Translations under genes and position numbers: made by a program | The notes under the pieces: model-generated | Seen by the model: only the letters and a program-made list of their open reading frames with translations | What the model was told of the DNA's origin: nothing | Databases searched by the model: none | Shown here: positions 61,623 through 64,000 of the stretch, in pieces | How the letters are laid out: each line of letters begins with the position of its first letter | Numbering within the stretch: the stretch's first letter is position 1 | Assembly: GCF_012184415.1 (NCBI RefSeq) | Contig: NZ_VTOX01000011.1 | Location: 119,457-183,456 of the forward strand | Reading direction: 5' to 3' | Length of the DNA stretch: 64,000 nucleotides | Origin: Ramlibacter lithotrophicus | GTDB lineage: Bacteria > Pseudomonadota > Gammaproteobacteria > Burkholderiales > Burkholderiaceae_C

Positions 61623-61651
61623 ATTATTGCAGGCCGCGTGGCCGCTGTCAA
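61623..61651 (-). promoter_or_regulatory. Strong sigma-70 promoter of the spc/alpha operon
   Basis: Minus strand TTGACA (61651-61646), 17-bp spacer, AATAAT (61628-61623). Confidence 0.85.
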
Positions 61652-61741
61652 CCGCCTTCGCGGTCAGGTCATGGTTCAGTCTGCCACGGCCTGCCGTTAC
61701 AACTCCCTTGCCCAACCTGACCAGCCTGCTACGCTCACCCC

Positions 61742-61900
61742 ATGTCCACTCGCAAAGACTTCAGCCAGGTAGCCCTAGACGTGGTGCGCCGCGCAACCCG
61801 CGAGGACGAGCCGCCGAAGCCAGAACCGAAGACCAAAAAGCAAACCGCGCCCAAGGCGAAGACCAAGGGCGCGGTGAAGAAGGCGGGGAAGAAGGGCTAG
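61742..61900 (+). CDS. Small lysine-rich protein, 52 aa
   Basis: Begins MSTRKDFSQVALDVVRRATREDEPPKPEPK and continues as a Lys/Ala tail (KAKTKGAVKKAGKKG) resembling histone H1-like C-termini. The N-terminal dozen residues resemble small conserved proteins of mobile elements, the tail suggests nucleic-acid binding. It overlaps the stop of the convergent DUF3223 gene by 4 bp. Confidence 0.6.
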   Translation: MSTRKDFSQVALDVVRRATREDEPPKPEPKTKKQTAPKAKTKGAVKKAGKKG

Positions 61901-62232
61901 GCCGACGCCACTCTTACGGCCTTGATTGCGCTGAAGTCAACTGCCGTGCCGTCCTGGCGCATGACATAGAAACACGAAGTCTTGACCCCGCCAGGGCGCG
62001 GCTCACGGTCCAAGTCCCGGTAGAAGTAGTCAACGCCAACGCCCGTCTTCGTCTCAGACAAACCGGGAACTGCGTCATACACCGAAAGCAGCGCCGCTAG
62101 ATCGTCATGGTCCTGCTGGTCTGTCACGCGCTGGCCGTCGGCATACCTGTTGAGCATGTCCTTGAAGTGATCGAGGGCGGCGCTCTGAGGCCGCCAAGTC
62201 CGACCATTCGGAAGCGAAACGGTTTTGGTCAT
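61897..62232 (-). CDS. DUF3223 (DCL-like) domain protein
   Basis: 111 residues. AALDHFKDMLNRYADGQRVTDQQDHDDLAALLSVYD followed by GVGVDYFYRDLDREPRPGG follows the DUF3223 pattern. Function is unknown; some members are fused to or encoded with restriction or DNA-modification genes. It lies 18 bp after the BstA-like gene and is probably its operon partner. Confidence 0.65.
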   Translation of the reverse strand: MTKTVSLPNGRTWRPQSAALDHFKDMLNRYADGQRVTDQQDHDDLAALLSVYDAVPGLSETKTGVGVDYFYRDLDREPRPGGVKTSCFYVMRQDGTAVDFSAIKAVRVASA

Positions 62233-62250
62233 GTCGTTCTCCTATTGCTG

Positions 62251-63366
62251 CTACTTGAGGCGCTTCTTGGGCGCTTCCAGCTGTTGCGCGCCAAAGGCTC
62301 CTAGCGCCTTGTTGGCGAGTGCGAGCGGGACAGTTCCTTTCCTCGTCTGCCCAAGCATGTACGCAGGGAACTTAGACCTGATGTACGTCGCCTGCAGCCA
62401 TGCGCGAAATGCGCCCAACGCTTCTTCTGGATAGCAGAACGCAGGTTGTGGGTTACTCTTGGATTGAGGGTAGTACAGCGGGTATTCGTGATCGTAGCGA
62501 GTGCGATTGCCGTACTTCCGGTCGAGGTCGTTAGCCTCCCAATGGGAGCTCCAGTGAAGACCAACCGAAACATCAGGCACAACCTTGTCGCTGATGAATA
62601 TGCCCGCGCGGATCATCGGCACAAGCATGATGGCTATTTCCCTGAAGACACTGAAGTAACCCATGGGGACCGACGTCGCGGTCATGTCGACGCGATCATG
62701 GAAGTGCCGCCAGCTATCCAGCACCTTCTGCTCTGGCGAGTATCCGAGCGCCTCGTAGATGAAGCGCCGAAGCCCGAAAGAGGCGAACTTGCGGTAGTTT
62801 GCCAAGGCATTGGAGTTGTCGCCCTTGTATTCAAAGGCGTAGTACTCAAGGAACGCCATGCAAACCACGTCAGGGTAAGCGTAGTGAATGGAGCCCGCCT
62901 GAACCGTCTCGACGTGGAGGGTCGGTTCATCGAACCCGTTCTCGTTGAGGTACTTTTGAAAGAACGAGATTCGGTCCTTGCCGCTCACCCAGTCGTTGTG
63001 GCGCTCCTCCCACTCTTTGACGATGTCGTAGATGGTGCTTCGCGCGCCGCCAGTAATAGTGGCCAGCCCGCGTTGGGTGAGATACGGCATGCCGTTTTCC
63101 AACACGCCCATTTCCACGCCGCCAACGTCGCGCTCAATCTCAATCCCAAGGTCTAGGGATGCTTGCTTGAGGGGTGCCGCCATTGCGGTGCTTTTCGCTC
63201 CTAACTCCTTGTTTTTGTTGGGTTTTAGGGGTGCCGCCGGTTTGCCCTCCCAGCGCTTCTTGGCCGCTGCCGAGGCTATAGCAGCACGCTCTTCCGGCGA
63301 GAGCTTTACAGCTCGCGCCAGTCCGCCTTTTCTTCGGCCCTTTGGCTCGTCCAGATCATCGCTCAT
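62251..63366 (-). CDS. BstA-like phage-defence protein
   Basis: 371 residues from ATG 63366 with AGGAG upstream. The N-terminus is basic (KGRRKGGLARAVKLSPEERAAIASAAAKKRW). A domain follows resembling KilA-N/BstA N-termini (VLENGMPYLTQRGLATITGGARSTIYDIVKEW). The C-terminus has PLYYPQSKSNPQPAFCYP and ALGAFRAWLQATYIRSKFPAYM, which resemble the end of the prophage abortive-infection protein BstA. The start codon lies within an operator-like repeat array. Identification is moderate. Confidence 0.55.
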   Translation of the reverse strand: MSDDLDEPKGRRKGGLARAVKLSPEERAAIASAAAKKRWEGKPAAPLKPNKNKELGAKSTAMAAPLKQASLDLGIEIERDVGGVEMGVLENGMPYLTQRGLATITGGARSTIYDIVKEWEERHNDWVSGKDRISFFQKYLNENGFDEPTLHVETVQAGSIHYAYPDVVCMAFLEYYAFEYKGDNSNALANYRKFASFGLRRFIYEALGYSPEQKVLDSWRHFHDRVDMTATSVPMGYFSVFREIAIMLVPMIRAGIFISDKVVPDVSVGLHWSSHWEANDLDRKYGNRTRYDHEYPLYYPQSKSNPQPAFCYPEEALGAFRAWLQATYIRSKFPAYMLGQTRKGTVPLALANKALGAFGAQQLEAPKKRLK

Positions 63367-63446
63367 GCAAGCACTCCTATAGGATGCTTGCATTATCTGC
63401 TCATCTGCGGCGAGAATGCAAGCATTCGACCAACTGTGCTTGCATT
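63364..63446. promoter_or_regulatory. Four-copy ATGCAAGCAT operator array with promoter (BstA-like gene)
   Basis: Copies at 63365-63373, 63384-63393 (inverted), 63416-63425 and 63437-63445 (inverted), spaced 19-20, 32 and 20 bp centre to centre. Minus-strand promoter TTGCAT (63421-63416), 18-bp spacer, GATAAT (63397-63392) is overlapped by the second and third copies. The first copy covers the ATG of the gene. It fits strong autorepression. Confidence 0.75.
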
Positions 63447-63493
63447 TTAAGCGTTACAAACTAGAATTCAAACTGACCCGAACGAAAGCCGCC

Positions 63494-63961
63494 ATGAACA
63501 AGCTCTCCATCCAAGACCGCGTGCTGATCCTCAACTGCCTCTCCGAAGGGCTGGGCATCAACGGCACGGCGCGGATGACGGGCAAGAGCAAGAACACGGT
63601 CCTTAAGCTGCTGGCCGATGTGGGCCAAGCCTGCGCCCTATACCAGGACCGCGTGATGAACAACCTCAAGTGCGAGCGGATCGAGTGCGACGAGATTTGG
63701 TCCTTCGTCGGCGCCAAGCAGCGCAACGTGAATCCCGACAAGGAGTCGCACGCCGACTACGGCGACTGCTACACGTTCACGGCCATTGACCCCGTTTCCA
63801 AGCTGATGCCGTGCTGGCTGGTCGGGCAGCGCACGCCGGAAGCCACGGAAGATTTCATGAACGACTTAGCTCCTGTCACCTCTCACCGTTTTCGAGCCAA
63901 TCCGTTTCCGGCATATTCAAGCCAGTTGCGGCTGCAAACGGGCATCCCGAGCGAGGGTTAA
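63494..63961 (+). pseudogene. IS1-like transposase, truncated
   Basis: The start (MNKLSIQDRVLILNCLSEGLGINGTARMTGKSKNTVLKLLADVGQAC) is an HTH region and ECDEIWSFVGAKQRNV followed by FTAIDPVSKLMPCWLVGQRTPEATEDFMNDLA is the IS1-type DDE core with the first Asp. After FMNDLA (about 63871) the expected second half (TTDGHRAYL region) is missing. The frame continues into unrelated sequence PVTSHRFRANPF, so the element was interrupted or deleted. No terminal inverted repeats are visible. Confidence 0.7.
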
Positions 63962-63963
63962 GC

Positions 63964-64000
63964 ATGGCCGTTTTTCGCGGCGGCGGCAACTGGCTGACGA
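63964..64000 (+). CDS. Start of an unidentified gene, cut by window edge
   Basis: ATG 63964, reading MAVFRGGGNWLT before the window ends. Too short to assign. Confidence 0.25.
   Translation, partial: MAVFRGGGNWLT

Overview
The window looks like a chromosome segment of a high-GC betaproteobacterium, most likely Burkholderiales. The evidence is the gene content and style of the spc/alpha ribosomal cluster, an S14 without zinc cysteines, a DUF4148 protein, a BPSL0761-type small protein, and Cupriavidus-like czc/cad/pbr/mer metal genes. About 52 kb of accessory DNA (1-52,260) abuts the 3' end of an initiator tRNA gene (52,266-52,342, minus). Conserved housekeeping DNA follows (52,378-61,650, minus), and then a short phage/IS-like patch (61,742-64,000).

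Layout. 1-3,633: the end of a DUF2235 protein, an MBL-fold protein, and a Fic protein with an AbiEi-like N-terminus, preceded by five repeats at an exact 24-bp period. 3,940-18,185: a metal-efflux operon behind a palindromic cop/czc-type operator: czcI, czcCBA, a PII-like gene, accessory secreted proteins, a CadA-type P-ATPase, gmhA and czcD, followed by a two-component pair. 18,824-21,848: a nucleobase-chemistry cassette (OGG-type glycosylase; a Gly-rich small protein, a PfkB-nucleoside deoxyribosyltransferase fusion and a QueC-like enzyme). 22,072-27,819: regulators and a tightly packed operon of HAD phosphatase-like proteins, a tandem paralogue pair, a BPSL0761 protein and a CoiA-like nuclease. 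27,844-36,636 (minus): a second, paralogous RND/CDF operon. 36,701-41,398: a two-HMA CDF transporter with divergent cadR/pbrR, lspA, a short CDF, a DUF1917-like gene behind a LexA box, and merR/merTP plus a GDCCVxC protein but no merA. 41,378-44,787 (minus): a DUF4297 nuclease and zinc-hook ATPase resembling a Lamassu defence system. 46,060-52,018: a TnsB/TnsC/TniQ transposition module, without TnsA, and a fourth small gene, associated with two clusters of related 22-bp repeats.

The conserved part holds tRNA-fMet, rplQ, rpoA, rpsD, rpsK, rpsM, rpmJ, infA, secY, rplO, rpmD, rpsE, rplR, rplF, rpsH, rpsN, rplE, rplX and rplN, all on the minus strand behind a strong promoter at 61,623-61,651. Beyond it lie a 52-aa lysine-rich protein, a DUF3223 protein, a BstA-like protein with a four-site operator array, and a truncated IS1-like transposase.

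Working together: the two RND operons, P-ATPase, CDF pumps, CzcRS, CadR/PbrR and MerR modules form a multi-metal (Zn/Cd/Co/Pb/Hg) resistance island. Between and beside them sit several defence-like cassettes. The Tn7-like genes at the tRNA-proximal end are a plausible, unproven vehicle. Identifications come from reading motifs in the translated sequence; no database searches were run.
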